The notes under the pieces: generated by a model
What the model was told of the DNA's origin: nothing
Seen by the model: only the letters and a program-made list of their open reading frames with translations
Databases searched by the model: none
Assembly: GCA_002104985.1 (NCBI GenBank)
Contig: MCGO01000001.1
Coordinates: 372,001-436,000, forward strand
DNA length: 64,000 bases
Direction: 5' to 3'
Source of the DNA: Rhizoclosmatium globosum
Lineage: Eukaryota; Chytridiomycota; Chytridiomycetes; Chytridiales; Chytriomycetaceae
Program-made: the position numbers and the translations under genes
Shown: positions 11,920 through 24,747 of the stretch, piece by piece
Numbering within the stretch: the stretch's first letter is position 1
How the letters are laid out: the number at the start of each line of letters is the position of its first letter

Positions 11920-14900
11920 TCACTTGGAGACCTTTACAGCAGCAGAAGCAACAACACCCAAATTTTTGAATTTGAGATTCAGCGCTTTGCTTGGTTCTAA
12001 ACCTGTTGGTTTCTTGATACTGGCAATAGCCGCGAGTCCAAGTGCAACATCAATTCCCTTATTTTCCACATTCCCACTGCCAGCCACAACAGATCCAGCG
12101 TTTCTGGTCAGATCGACAAACTTATCCAAATCAAGTTCTTCAACGTCCAAGTTCTCCACAAACTCATCACCAACGGCTTCATCACTACCATTCCTGCTGT
12201 CATCAAACAGGTTTTCCAACTTCTTTTCTCCCTTCCATCCTCGAAGTTCCTTCAACACTTCGTCAGCTTTCAGGAACTGAACATCCAATTCTTCGAAGCG
12301 GAGTCCCTTCTTCCCATCTCCTCTATCAGTCCACTGAATCCATCGAGGAACAGACGCGTCTTCTATGCCAGTGCTGCGACGCCGCGATTCCATTATAGAG
12401 TTGAAGCAAGATTCCGAGACAGGACTCAACGTGAGAGCCTGCTTCTGCGATAAGGTTGCAACACGAGTTGACAAGGATGGGAACAGTTCCAATACTTGTC
12501 TTCCGCTTTGTTTTCCGAGATACAGCGCGATTTGAAGGTCTGTGAAATATGCAATTGGTGCTGAAGAGAGATTCGCGGCTGTTCGGAAAGCCTTTTTCGG
12601 AATCAAAAGGGCTGCGGCAGAAGGCTGTTGAGGAGGTAGGTTGATTTTATAGAGAGGGAGAGACTTCAAGAGTCTGTGCTTAAGAGTGGCGGTTGCTTTC
12701 GCAGCATCGACGGACGAGAAGAGGTCCATCGCTGACGATGCTGTTGAATCGATTCCATCCACATTCATAGGATCATCTGATTTAAGAGGCTGGTCTAGCT
12801 CGTCACCGGCTTTCTTATATCCCGAAATTCCAAACATGTTGCGCTTCTTTATCTTCTTTTTGAGAGGGCTAACAGAGTTAGTTGCTGACGTTGTGCCTGT
12901 AGCCGTTGAGGTACCAGTTCCAGCAGATGCAGTTGGAGCAGCAGGGGTAACAGGTTGTGCTTTCTTTAGTGTACTTCCAACAAGAGGACGGGTCTATGTA
13001 AAATAATTAAAACCTGTTAATAACAAAAATATTCCATACATCAGTTTTAACAGGAAGTGGCGCTGGAGGTCTAACACCAAATCGATCCTTCTTCGAGACA
13101 GGCGCTGCCGGTTGGGATACACTCGGTAAAGGAGGTCTCACAGGTGCCTCTTTTTTGGAAGCAGCAACGACATCCTCTTCGTCAAAAATAGCACTGGCCA
13201 GTTTATCCTTGATTTGTGGTTTCCCACTGGATTCCATTTTTTTGCCTTTGGACTCCTTCTCGAGCTTCTTCTTTTTCGATTTGATGATATCTTCTTCGTC
13301 CTGGTCAGAGTCGTTTGAAGGTCCACGTTTTGTTCCATGCTGGACATCGGCCTCACTTCCGCTCTCTCCTGACTCGTCATTGTCACTTTCAGCATGTTTG
13401 GGACGTTTGGATTTGCCACCCCCGTTATCATCAGATTCATCACTGGCATCTTTGTTGCTTGACTTGTGTATACGTTTCTTGTTGTCCCGTTCATCTTCAC
13501 TATCGATTCGTGGCAATTTCTTTCCTCCTCCCTTTCTATCATCAATAGAGTCCTCCTTTTTTTTTGGCTTTGGTCCAGATTTCGCACGCTGGGCAACAGG
13601 GGCAACAGCAGCGGGACTACCCTCACCACCACTCCCATTGCCACCACCACCAAGCGTTTTCAATAATGCGTTGAATTTTCGTTCCTCTCGAGAACTAACA
13701 AATGGGCCTTCTCGTTCACGAGGGTCTAAGCCACCCCAACTGAAGGCGTTCGGGCCGCCGAGACCAACAGCTGCCGCAGTAGATGCACTGACAGAGATAC
13801 CTTTTGCATTCAGAGAGCCAGTAAAGTTTGTGGAATGAGATGTGTCGCTGCTGACAGAGTTCTTCCGTGCAACTTTGAATCTAGAATAGAGAATTTGTCA
13901 GTACAATATTTCAAAAATTAGAGAACAAACTTTGGATCCTTGGTAGACACTGAAGCGATACTGCCCTCACTTTTAGCTAGCATAGCACTTGCTTGATCTC
14001 GGATATGCGCCATCATACCACCCGCACAGCCAGGTTTTGTCTTGATGAAATCAGGTTTTCGGAAAGGCTTCCAGCTGTCTCGTTCCCTCTTAAGAAGTTC
14101 AAGCAAGCCATTGCTCTCTTCTCCTTCTTTCGCATAATCTGTCGCCCGTTTTCCAGTTGAATCTATCAACGACGTATCTGCGCCATACTCCAGTAAAACT
14201 CGAACAGAATCGAGACTTCCGACGCTAGCCGCATCCATTAAAGGGGTCACGCCTCCAACACCATTTGCGGCTTCTAAGCTCTTAACATTTACATCAGCTC
14301 CGTAACGACACAACTCTTCAACAACATCATGGAACCCTTTACAACACGCTTCATGTAACGGTGTCCATCCAGCATTATCGGCGAAATCAACTTCAGCGCC
14401 ATACTTGAGACACCGCTTTACTCCTTTTACATCCCCTTTACCAGCATATTGATGCAAAAGCGTCACACCGTGTTCATCGACTTCGACTACTTTTGCCGTC
14501 ATACGCTTCCATAGTTGAAGTAGCTGCACCATTGTTTCATCTTCCCCTGCCTCATCGAGTGGTGTGTTTCCATCTTTGTTGACAGCAGTCAAGGAGGCAC
14601 CATGAGAGAGTAATAATTCAACGACGTCGTAATGGGTAGAGCCGACAGCATCATGAAGAGGGGTTTGGTTCTCAAACCCAAGTGCATTCACATCAGCTCC
14701 ATATTGAATAAGAAGGGTTGCAGTTGCGAGTTGGCCTTCGAGGGAAGCTTCGTGCAACGGTGACCAGCCCGCGTTGTCCTTTGCCTGTTTCGGGGAGTGA
14801 GTAGGAGAGATAGATATTAGGAAACTCACATTCACGTCGGCACCAGCGCGAATGAGTGCCGTAACAGCATTGACATCTCCATTACCGCTGACTTTAAATA

Positions 14901-16580
14901 ATATCGTTCGGCCAGATCGATCAGTATTGTTGATGGAGGAGTCTAATTGTAGGAGAAAAAAATGTTTAGTTTCGACAAACCAATTGTCACACAGCTTACA
15001 TGGTATGGCCTTGTTTGCAATCATAATAACATCGCCGCGATTCTAAAAAATGTTAGTTTTTCGTAAACTATTTGGTGACAGGCACTTACGTTTGCTGAAG
15101 ACTTGGCCGATTTGCCGGATTTTTTCCCACTTCCGCCCCTGTCTCCTCCACTATTCCGTATGGTATCATTCCTTGATGTTTCTTTCGAAGAAGATTTGAC
15201 TGGTGCTGAAACAGGCTTCTCCTTCTTTTCCACCTTTTCAACAACCTTTTCAACCTTGACAGAAACTTGTGATGTCTGTTCGCTCCTTCGTTCCTCCTCC
15301 ACGTCTCTCATTTCCTCATCCATTGGTACGTCACTTTCACTGGCAACGTCATCACCAGTTCCATCGTCCATCCGATTCGTGATTTTGATTTCTTCCTTGC
15401 GTTCAGCCTGTTCCCTCCATTCACTTTTCACGGCCGAAGATTCCTCCGCTTTTAATGCTGTTTCTTTCTTCTCGTTACTGCCGCTGCGAGACTTTTTACC
15501 AGCACTAGCGCTTGAACTCATATTTGAACTGGTACCCGTACTTGTTTTCCGGGAAGCCGAAGACTTGCCACTCGCCCCAACACCACCTTCGACATAGTCT
15601 TCATCTTCACGGTCACTACTCGGAAGTGGAACGCTTCGGAAAATGCTTTCGATGTCGTCTTCATCCGAAATAGCTGGTCGTTCCTTTGATTTGTTGGCAC
15701 TGGTAGTAGGTGGAGAAGGTTTTTTAGGGGCCGGAGTTTTGTGAGTATCGACAGATGGAAGGGAGGGGCGTCGGTGGAGAGTGGATGTCATGGGTCCGAA
15801 ACCAAGGTCAGAAGATAAGAGTTCAGAGGAAGGCCTCCTCGGCGGGCCCTTTTTGTGGAGTTTCGGATGCCGAGATGATGAAGTGGAGGAGGTTGTTGAT
15901 TTCTGTTCAGTGTCTGCGTCTTGGTCTTGGTCGTGGTTTGATATCTGAGACGTGGGTGTACTGACACTGTGTTTCCGTGATGAAGACGCTGAATGTGGAC
16001 GAGATGATGAATTTGATTTCAGTTTTGGTGCTGAGTCTGAATTTGGGGGATCTTGGGGTGGCTGGGATGGTGTAGTTATCGAAGAGACTTGAACGGGGGG
16101 CAGGGATGCTGTTGAAGGAGTCGACAGCGACACAGGTGCTAAAGTTGATGGAGCAATGAGTGGAGAGGCATCTTTGCTCTTTGGTATAGGGCCTTCCAAT
16201 CGAGAGAAGGTAAAGGTGGCGCTGGGAACTATTGGTATGGCTGGTAATGAGCTCAGTGCGGGTATCGTTGAAGACTGAGTATCTGTGGATATTGACGAAG
16301 ACGCAACGAACGGGTTAAAAGAGGGAATAGGGTTTGTTGCGTTTTGAGGCAGGTTTGTCGTGGCGGTTGAGGCCACGGCATCGGTATCAGGCGCCTCATT
16401 CACGGTCTGCTCTCTTCGATTTAACGTTGTTGAGTCAGGAGCAGCCGCGGACGATGCAGGGACCGTGGATTGTTCTGGTTGAAGGACTGGTTCGGTGTTG
16501 ATTTGCACTTGTTCGGAGGTGGCTTCGGAGGCCTCATTCGGTGGCGTGGCTGAGTGCGGAGACGGCGAAGGAGCGCTCAT
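11920..16580 (-). CDS. Large ankyrin-repeat nuclear protein, Hos4/ANKRD11-like
   Basis: One gene of about 1,470 residues in seven exons that join in frame across introns near 15046-15090, 14948-14993, 14783-14831, 13880-13928 and 12993-13040. The N-terminal ~500 residues are Ser/Thr/Pro-rich with charged tracts. At least six ankyrin repeats follow (for example NAGWSPLHEASLEG, NAGWTPLHEACCKG). Then come a lysine- and acid-rich nuclear-type segment and a C-terminal domain with short conserved blocks (PLYKINLPP, LFPSLSTRVATL). This layout resembles Hos4, a subunit of the fungal Set3 histone deacetylase complex, and animal ANKRD11/12. The identification rests on domain order, not catalytic residues. 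No frame break was found across 4.6 kb. Confidence 0.65.
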
Positions 16581-16922
16581 TCGTTGTGCGTGTCGGTCGC
16601 TGTCGGTCGCAGTTGGAACTGGGTGGAGTGTCAGTGGGCTGTGCGTTCAGCCAAAGAGATACTCACAAGGACACTCGGTTATGGAGTACGAGTATCGAAT
16701 GAAGACTGTGGCAAGAGGGGCGACGTGGCAGCGACTTGGGCTGTAGGTGTGTTCGTGACTGCGTGTTTGGGTTTGTTTTTGACCACTTCAAAACCAACAA
16801 ACTTGTTCACTCCAAATCTATCGATGCTAATTTTCTCCGAAATAATACAGCACGCGTTGTAATCTTTCATGGATCATAATATTTATTCCAATCATCATCA
16901 GTGCCCTCATGCATTATGCCAA
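16581..16922. other. Intergenic region without a recognisable gene
   Basis: This 342-base stretch lies upstream of the ankyrin-repeat gene and downstream of the uL6m gene. Its only open frames are short and lack family features or codon bias. It probably holds the ankyrin gene promoter and the uL6m 3' end; no clear element was seen. Confidence 0.5.
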
Positions 16923-17573
16923 TTAACGCTTCTTTCCCTCCTTCTTTCTGATTGTCTCATCTCCCACGAATACTCCTTTTTGGTTGTATGGCTCAGGGGG
17001 TCTGTGTTTCCTGATGTTTGCAGCAAACTGAGTAACTTTCTGCTTGTCAATTCCACTCAACACCAATCGCTGCGGTGCAGGTACAGCCACAGTAACACCC
17101 TCTGGAATTGGTTCAACGACAGGATGCGAGTGACCGAGTTTGAGAGAGACCTGTCCGTTCTCGACAGCCGCCCTGTATCCCACACCAACGAGTCTGATCG
17201 GCACCACGAATCCCTCTGTCACACCCTCGACAAGTCCTTCAACAAGCCGCCGCGTAGTGCCCCACATCGCCTTCTGCTTCCGCTCTTCTGGCTCTGCGAC
17301 AGTCACACTCAGAGTGCGCTTCGCAGCCTCGCCCTGAACAGCAACCTGAACAAACGGAAGCAGCGGCATTGAAAGGGCTCCCAGAGGACCCTTCACAGCC
17401 AGCTCAACCGAGGCCGACCGGTGCGATGGTGGCGGAGGGCTTTCGATCGTGTACGGTGTTTGAGTGATTTCGACACCAATTGGCACACGCAGAGTCTGCT
17501 TTCCGACCTTGGAGCATGCGGTTGTTGTGGTGCTGAATGCCCGGCGACTCAATCGGATGGTGGTGTTCATCAT
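16923..17573 (-). CDS. MRPL6: Mitochondrial large-subunit ribosomal protein uL6m
   Basis: This is a single exon of 216 residues. It starts with a mitochondrial targeting sequence rich in Arg, Ser and Thr (MMNTTIRLSRRAFSTTTTAC). The L6 fold follows, with VKGPLGALSMPL, the WGTTRRLVEGLVEGVTEGF segment and VGVGYRAAVENGQVSLKLG. The terminal block IRKHRPPEPYNQKGVFVGDE matches the GKGI/Y motif region of L6 proteins that contacts 23S-type rRNA. It assembles into the mitoribosome large subunit near the sarcin-ricin loop. Length and lack of introns are normal, and no defect is seen. The 5' end is 216 bases from the divergent DUS1 start. Confidence 0.92.
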   Translation of the reverse strand: MMNTTIRLSRRAFSTTTTACSKVGKQTLRVPIGVEITQTPYTIESPPPPSHRSASVELAVKGPLGALSMPLLPFVQVAVQGEAAKRTLSVTVAEPEERKQKAMWGTTRRLVEGLVEGVTEGFVVPIRLVGVGYRAAVENGQVSLKLGHSHPVVEPIPEGVTVAVPAPQRLVLSGIDKQKVTQFAANIRKHRPPEPYNQKGVFVGDETIRKKEGKKR

Positions 17574-17789
17574 CCTTCTTTGTTTGTTGGAAAAGAGAAA
17601 AGCAGAAGAAAGAAGAAAGAAGAGGAAAGAAGAAAAGAGATGAAAGAAACTTAAATAAAAATGATAAATTAATTACGAAAATAGACGCTATAACTGAAAA
17701 CATTGTGCTGTCTCTTCCTGTTATATATATTTAAGAACCTCTTCTTTCTTTTTTTCTTTCATCTGTTTTTGGAACCAAACTCTTCCACC

Positions 17790-19560
17790 ATGACAACACA
17801 CGAATCCAATCCCTCAGAGCGGAAACTGAAAGGCTTCGAGTTCTATCACAAGATTCTTGGATCTCCAAAGAACATTGTCGCTCCAATGGTTGACCACTCC
17901 GAATATGCCTGGCGCCTCCTCTCTCGTCGATACAACTCTCATCTTTGCTACACCCCAATGTTCCAGAACAATTCACAACTGGCCCAAACGACCGTCCTCT
18001 GATAGTACAGTTCTGTGCCAACGACCCAGTAACACTATTGAAGGCCGCAAAACTTGTGGAAGATCAATGTGATGCTGTTGATATTAATCTTGGATGTCCA
18101 CAAGGAATTGCAAAGCGTGGACATTATGGAAGTTTCTTGATGGAAGAATGGGATTTAGTGTGTTCAATGGGTATGTATGCACTGCAATCTTCAAAACGTT
18201 GTTGGAAGAATTCATTGTGTTCCGGACGAATTAAGTGGCGACTGGGGAATGAGACTGGACGATGCTGGAATACTCACTGTCATCATCCTCACCAACACTT
18301 GCGAACATTCGAACCATTCTAACGTTCATATCTCCAGTCAAAACTCTTGACGAAAATTTGGCTATTCCAGTGACATGCAAAATTCGAATCTTCGAAGACG
18401 TGAACCAAACGATCGAATATGCTCTTCGCCTCCAAAACGCTGGTTGCCAACTGCTCACCGTCCATGGTCGTACTCGTGAAATGAAGGGTCACAAAACAGG
18501 ACTTGCAGATTGGGAACAGATTCGTCGCGTTAAAGAAGCGTTGAGCATTCCAGTTTTCGCGAATGGGAATATTTGTTACTATGAAGATGTAGAAGCGTGT
18601 ATGAAGTTTACTGGAGTGGAAGGAGTTATGACTGCTGAAGGCAACTTGTTAGTAGGGCTGTCCATTGTAGTTACTCGTCTCACCTTCAATTATAGGTATA
18701 ACCCTGCCATATTTACTGGTGAACTCCCACCATGTTGGAGAATGGCAGAAGAGTACCTTGAAATCTGCAAGGAGTATCCAAACAGTGCAGATGTTGGGCC
18801 AATGCGAGCCCACTTGTTCAAAATCTTTGCACCATGGTAAATCTATCCAGTGACATAACTCGAGTTTTAAAACCCCTCCGAAAGCCTGACAGAATACACG
18901 GATCTCAGGACAGAACTTGCTGCAAAGCATACTTGGGACGAGTTTTGGCAAATCACAAAGGAGTTCAAACGAAGAATCATGGTAAATTTGATAAGAAACT
19001 TCTGATAACTTGAATTCACCCATTTCCCAAAAGGCTGCAACAAACAACGCAACAAAGTACGTGCCGCCTCCAAATTGGGAACTCGATGAACGAGGACTCA
19101 GAATCCTTCCAAACTGGATCTGCCAACCTCATTTCCGACCTGAACTTCCAAGTGAAACTGGAGCTGCACCAACCCCTATGACGGAAGAAAAGAGTGCAGA
19201 GCAGTTGGATGAAATCGCGGCTGCACGAGTTCAAAGAAAAGAAGCGAAACGTCAAGCCAAGATTGCCAAGCTTGAAAACGAGGAAGCGATTGCAAGTAAA
19301 AAAGGTACGTACCGTATTATATTAATGACTCTTGGCGTTGTTCTCATTCCCATCATTTTCTAGCCCGGAAGGCGAATGGCAAGAACCCCGTGTGTGCACA
19401 GCCAAAGTGTCTCAACTATGGATCCTCGAAATGTGTGTTTGAATCGTGCAAGAATTGTTGCCGGGATAAAGTCAAGGCAGATAAGCTGACCAAGTTGGAG
19501 GATGGAAACGACAAGTACGTTTGCGTGGCACATCATAGCACCCCTGCAGTCAGTGAATAA
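17790..19560 (+). CDS. DUS1: tRNA-dihydrouridine(16/17) synthase
   Basis: The start is a well-placed ATG in CCACCATG context. Family blocks in order are [55 protein letters not shown] (containing the catalytic Cys), [29 protein letters not shown] and GVMTAEGNL, all typical of FMN-dependent Dus enzymes. They are followed by the C-terminal WICQPHFRP block and a Cys-rich zinc-type tail (CKNCC). The enzyme reduces uridine in the tRNA D-loop. Introns fit at 18171-18337, about 18648-18694, about 18836-18888 and two later positions. One base appears missing near 17966, between YTPM and EQFTTGPND, where the frame changes. Confidence 0.88.
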
Positions 19561-19623
19561 GACAATAAAGAAATCAGAAGTACATATGAACTGATTAAAA
19601 AAGCTTGGAAAATTAGAAATGAA

Positions 19624-20648
19624 ATGATGGAGGGCGAAACGTGCACAACTCCGACAGGAACCATCGACCGAGACTACTCAATGGCGCTCACCTTCTCCTC
19701 CATGATGATGGCTCTAGCCCTCGAGAACAGTATGCGAGGGATATCACTAGCAGTCGAGCGATTTCAAGACTCTGGATCACAACTCGTCCTTAACACCATT
19801 TTCGCCGGCAATTCCTCTGCATCCTCTACATCTTTGGGTTCACATGGTCAAACTTCACTGATGCACATACATGCTACGTCGCCAACCTTTTGGACAACTT
19901 GGTGTTCCATCTCTTCATGATCACATTTGGTTTGAGAAACATTCATTTGGTTCAGCGCATGACTAATCGTATGGCTTTCTCTTTTTAGATATGTTTCTTT
20001 TATACAAGACGTGGCTGTTATCCTCCAAGAATCGGCTGTTTCTGGGAGTCTCTGTCTTCATCATACTATTTCGAATGGCCACTGCCGGAAGGGATTTGTA
20101 TCTCTCGTACGGATTTTGGGACAACCAAAACTGCTATTGTGCGTGGATTGCCGTACCCGGGTCGTTTAATTTGTTGAGTTGCTTTTGCTTTCAGGTTGAA
20201 CCCTTGGCTGACGTCACTTTGCAGATATGCCATGGGTGATATCGCAGCTGATATTTTATCAACGGCTTCAACGATCTTAATCGGTCATTTTTACTTGAAG
20301 TCTGACCTTTCGAAGCTGGCCAAGGTGTTGATTTTAGAAAATGGTTTGTTTTTGAGACAAAATCTCCCTTCAAACTTTCAACTCTAACTCGACCATATCT
20401 AGTCATACGGTCAGTGTGCAGTTTATCGTCAACAGCATTTGTTCTTTGGGCCGTGAACCAAAATAATCCGAATCTGAGTATGTATAGTGCAGGAAGTCAA
20501 GCCTATATTAATGCGCAACTGCTGAATTTAGGTACAAATACATCATAATATGTTTGTACCTAACAAAACATTTTTCGGAATAGAATTCTTCTGGTTCAAG
20601 AAAAGGTCGGCTGCCGTTGAAGTTGAGGCTGATGATGTAGTATCCTAG
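19624..20648 (+). CDS. Divergent seven-TM protein of a chytrid-type family (B)
   Basis: The gene has several exons with about seven hydrophobic segments. Readable blocks are SSMMMALALENSMRGISLAV, then in another frame FLCILYIFGFTWSNF and LDNLVFHLFMITF, then MFLLYKTWLL, IILFRMATAGRDLYL, the amphipathic AADILSTASTIL, and FVLWAVNQNNP, ending at a TAG at 20646. Introns fit near 19932-19989, 20346-20402 and 20533-20582. One base is missing near 19812, in a TT context. It is not clearly related to the 1-2.6 kb copies but shares topology with gene C at 23706. Function unknown; a sensory membrane protein is only a guess. Confidence 0.55.
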
Positions 20649-20762
20649 CACAGCCCATCCAGACAACATACTATATCATATTGAATTAATATAATGTTTA
20701 TTTATATATTTATTGCTCAAGCTCCTGGTGTGAGACCCCTTCAGTAACGGACTAGATTTGCA

Positions 20763-23624
20763 TCATGAAGTCCTGAAAACTTCAGCAACTTTCGCACAAA
20801 TCCCTTGGAAGCTTTCATCGACACTTTCACTTAGCACCAGCTCTCTGCCTTTCTCTACAGCGCCACCATTCACTCCATTTAACGGGATGACAAACTGAAT
20901 ACTACGACTCCGTTTGTCAACTCCACTACTATCTCCACTATGCTTTGCCGAACGAGTTTGCTCAATAATTAGCCCTTTCGTACTCTTCAGAACAGTTTCA
21001 ACGCGTTTTTGGACAGCAGCAGAGTTTTCGAGGAAGCCTGGTGATTCTGTGGAGGACCGGGATGGGGATGTGTTGGCACTGTTTGGGCGACTGGAGGTAG
21101 TTGTGCTTGACTTGCTTTCCCGTGCAGATTTGTTTTTAGATGATACGGAATCTGGAAAAAATAGCATGGGCACAATCAGAAGGTTAACGTCATGCAAGTG
21201 TGCTATTTTGAGAATGTTGCGATATCCCGTCATTACTGGTGATTGCGATGTGAGTTCCTTGACTGAATCTAAACAGAGAAAACCATGAGTTTCTACCATT
21301 CAAACGTCAAACACCACAAACCATCTTCACCAACAATCAAATGAAACAAAACATGAACTTGAGGAATATTCGAATGCTTCGTGACAAAGAAATCACCCTC
21401 TTGCACAACACCGGCACCCTCACGCGCATCCATAGCCTTCTTGATTTGAATTTCAACGTCGTCAAAATGGAATTCTGTTGCCTGTCGGCAACGCATCATA
21501 ATATCACGATTTGCAGTTCTCCCTCGTCCATATCCTTCCAGTTGAGATGCCTTGACAAGCAAGATACAACCACTCAAGTTATTACTGTACAACCCTGCTG
21601 CAGTCTGAGCCCGCAATGCCTTTTGCTCCATTTCCAAACCAGCTGGAAATACAGCGTCGACAAGCAATGGAACAATCGACACACGAAAACTGTACATTGT
21701 ACGGACCTGTGTCCCAAAGTAAGCTGTAAACGATTCCGAAACTTCTTGCAGTATACTAGCTTCACTTTGATCTCGCTTTTGAGCTTCAAAAGCAGAGGGA
21801 ATAGAGTCAATATGAAGCGCTTCCATAGCTTTTCCGAGGAAATTCGTAAATCCTTTCTGGAGGTTGTTGAATTGTGCCGTTGGTGTTGCAGTTCCGGATG
21901 AGGATGATGGGGGAGGAGCACCAGTTGCGGCTGCAGTTATTGATGCAAAATCAGCCGAGATTTTGGCTTGTTGCTGTTGAATGAATGCGAAAGGAGAGAA
22001 AGATTTGTTGACTGCAAATATTGAGGCAGCCGATTGTGGAGCATTAACTTCATCTGACGATGCAGTGATTCCAGCTTTTTGATTTGCTAAAGGAGAATTT
22101 GCGGGAAGTCGAGGTGTTGTGTTCCATGGTAACGATGAGTTTGAATTTGAGCGTTTGAGTGCACCTGTTGAATTGGAACGATTCAATTCGTTTGCAGATC
22201 CGCTTGAGATAGAGCGTTGTCCTGTTGCAGCCTTTTGCGCTCTTGCGGGTTTGTTTGGTGGTACATTGGTTTTGAATAACATATTTCGTGTAGCAGTGTC
22301 CCGAATTTGTCTCTCGACCACCTCTGGGTTTTCTAAGAGAAGTACAATCGCTTGCTGAAGGTTTCGCTTTGCCAAAGTAAGTGCTGCTTTCGCTTGGTCA
22401 TCAGAAAATCCCATTTCTTTGACCTCAGAGATCAATATGACCAATTCAGGCTAATAAACAAATAAATAAGCCGCGACGAGTTCGCAATTATCACTCACGT
22501 CCGTGGTGTTAGGTGTTGAAGTTTCCGGCTCTCCTCTCTCTTGAATTGGTGGAGTATTTGTTCCACTATTATTGGCGCTTAAAAGCCCCTCCAAGCTTCC
22601 TACTCGCATCATACTATGAGACGGAGTCCTTTTGAGCTTACTGACGGCTCCCTCCAGCACACGATCTCCCTCATCCACCAGCTTTGCCAGAGATGCAGCA
22701 ATCGCATCTGTATTTTTAACTTGCGTTTTCACCGGCGCGTTTTCTGTTTCTAACGGAATTTGGTCGGCAAGAATCAGGAGTTCGTTGTGAACCTAAGATA
22801 AGGTAAAGCACTCAGTTCCTGCTGTTTCTGGTTTCTTTAACTTACTTTAATACAAAGTCCCGATACTCTGCCTTCTGACCATCTCGTAACTCTGCTAATA
22901 GACTTTCTCGTGTTGCATCGAATATCATAAGCTCCTCGCGAGCTTCAACTGCAGAAAGTCGTTGAGTGTGATGGTTTGAATCCCAAGTCGACTTTGTTCC
23001 TCATGTGAAGAAGAATCTGAATTCATACTCGTCCTTCGTGAATGCTGGGATACGAGTGTTGAGTGTCGTCAATATCCAGTTCAAGCACCCACATCCAGTG
23101 AATACACAAGCTGCTTCCTCAGCTCCTTCGTTTCTTCCAAGTTCGCATGTACCGCCAAAGAGTAGGTGCGTTCAAGGTCCATCAGGGTGTCAAATAGGGT
23201 TGGAATGTTGATGAGGGCATGGTAAGCGCGAGGAAAGACGGGCTGCACCGAGAATCAGACAGTTTGTATGAAAGATCAATTAAGGTACCAGCACAGCGTC
23301 CGAGTAGAGCAGTGAGCGAGTGGTGAAGTACTGAGCCCATGTCTTTGCCGCGGCTTCCCTTGCCTTGTGATCCGCAGAGGTCACGCGCCAATCTGTGAAT
23401 CAAACAGAGTTTAATCGAGTGACTAAGCGGCGGCGAATGCGCGTGCGGCGACACTCACGTTCGGCGATCTGGGCCTCGGTTGCGGCTTGAACAGCGGCGC
23501 CAACAGCCTTCGCAGCAACGGCGCGGGCGAGAAGCTTTTGTTCGATTGGCGGCTCGGCGAAGGGTTCAACTCCGGTGGCGCTGATTGAAACTGCGGCGGA
23601 AACAGCGGAGCTTTCGGGTCCCAT
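20763..23624 (-). CDS. UBA-domain protein resembling C12orf4/FERRY3
   Basis: A multi-exon gene of roughly 790 residues. Exon joins were checked at about 23460/23395, 22499/22452 and 21319/21272. The N-terminal part includes YHALINIPTLFDTLMDLE and a coiled region (REELMIFDATRESLLAELRD). The centre holds a clear UBA domain (VKEMGFSDDQAKAALTLA, then LQQAIVLLLENPE), which binds ubiquitin in other proteins. A Ser/Asn-rich linker and a conserved C-terminal region (FRVSIVPLLVDAVFPAG; FVIPLNGVNG; ICAKVAEVFRTS) follow. The order suggests the C12orf4 (FERRY3/DUF2362) family, known in animals from an early-endosome mRNA-transport complex; this is tentative. The start could instead be the ATG at 23678. 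No frame break was found. Confidence 0.5.
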
Positions 23625-23705
23625 CGAACGCCAACCAAACTTTTCAAACCAAAGAATTGCGAGCAAGTAGCCAATCATGTTGTCATTCTCTCCAAAATCC
23701 CAATC

Positions 23706-24508
23706 ATGAACAAAACAATGGACACCCCACTCATCAACAATGGCACACAAGTCTTTGTCCCCTCCACTATCTCAAACAGTATCCAACTCTTGATCATGGG
23801 AATGGTTCTTGAAGTAAATGCTAGAGGGCTCATATCCACATACACAAATATCAAGAGTAGAACAGGCTGTATGACAGTTTTGGTTCTGATGCTTGCTGGG
23901 AATGTATTCTCTGTGCTTCTCGTATGGGCTGGTTCATGGATTCTCTTTGTTGGTCAAGATAAATGCAATCAAGTGTCAGTGTTTCTAACTTTTGCATGGA
24001 ATCTATTCTTTTGTACGTTTGACGCGTTTCTTCTGTTCAAGACGTCTCGCGTATGTCGCCACGCGAGATGGTTTCTCTTGTCTCTTCGGCATTTATGATT
24101 AATAGGTTGGCATGGGCGGCGTATGATCTTTCGCTGGCTCAAGGATTGTGGAATGAAGGCTTAAACCTTTGTCTTATATTGGATGACCTTACGAGTGGAA
24201 CGGGTGTATTAATATCGGATATCTTTGCGATATATTGTGTACAGTCATTACTTTGAGAGTGGTTTTAACGTTACAGAAGGCCGAGACAGAACCTAACAAG
24301 TTGTATCAAGTTCTATGCCGCGAAAACTGTAATACCATTCAACAAACAATAGCTAATGTAAATTGACAATCAATATATAGTGCTTAGGACTGTATTTGTT
24401 TCACTGGCTCATACAATCGTAGTTGTTGCTTTAATATCGGATGGATGGTGGTTGCAAATTGCTAGTGCTACAAGCAGTTACATGTTTGTGCAAAGTCTGA
24501 ACAGTTGA
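23706..24508 (+). CDS. Divergent seven-TM protein of a chytrid-type family (C)
   Basis: Hydrophobic segments continue from MNKTMDTPLINN through LVLMLAGNVFSVLLVWAG, FLTFAWNLFFCTFDAFLLFK, then MINRLAWAAYDLSL, VLISDIFAIYC, and after an intron (about 24328-24379) TVFVSLAHTIVVVAL, to a TGA at 24506. The order of features (FLLFKTSR, later LSLAQGLWNE and LYQVLCREN) parallels gene B at 19624, so the two are distant paralogues. The frame slips by one base near 24075 and again near 24240, with family-like sequence on both sides. It is divergent from the UBA gene, with starts only 81 bases apart. The function is unknown. Confidence 0.55.
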
Positions 24509-24747
24509 GTGTTAGCCGAAAATATTTGTTGATCATACTGACAACGAAGAAGGCGAGTTCTTTTGGCGAAAGGCACGGGCTGACGCCATAACGGATGGTA
24601 AATAGACATGATTTTTCGAGAGAAAAGAAAGAGTTGAGGCAATCTTGATAAATTCGTAATAATTAATACAATAAAGATAGAAGACAAGGAAAAGAGAGTA
24701 CTTTTGTTATTTTCCAACTCTACCAAAACCAACCAACCCGAATCACG

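Noticed and set aside
18171..18337. Short open frames inside DUS1 as separate genes
   Set aside because: The segment has canonical donor and acceptor, and removing it joins the DUS1 blocks in frame, so it is an intron.
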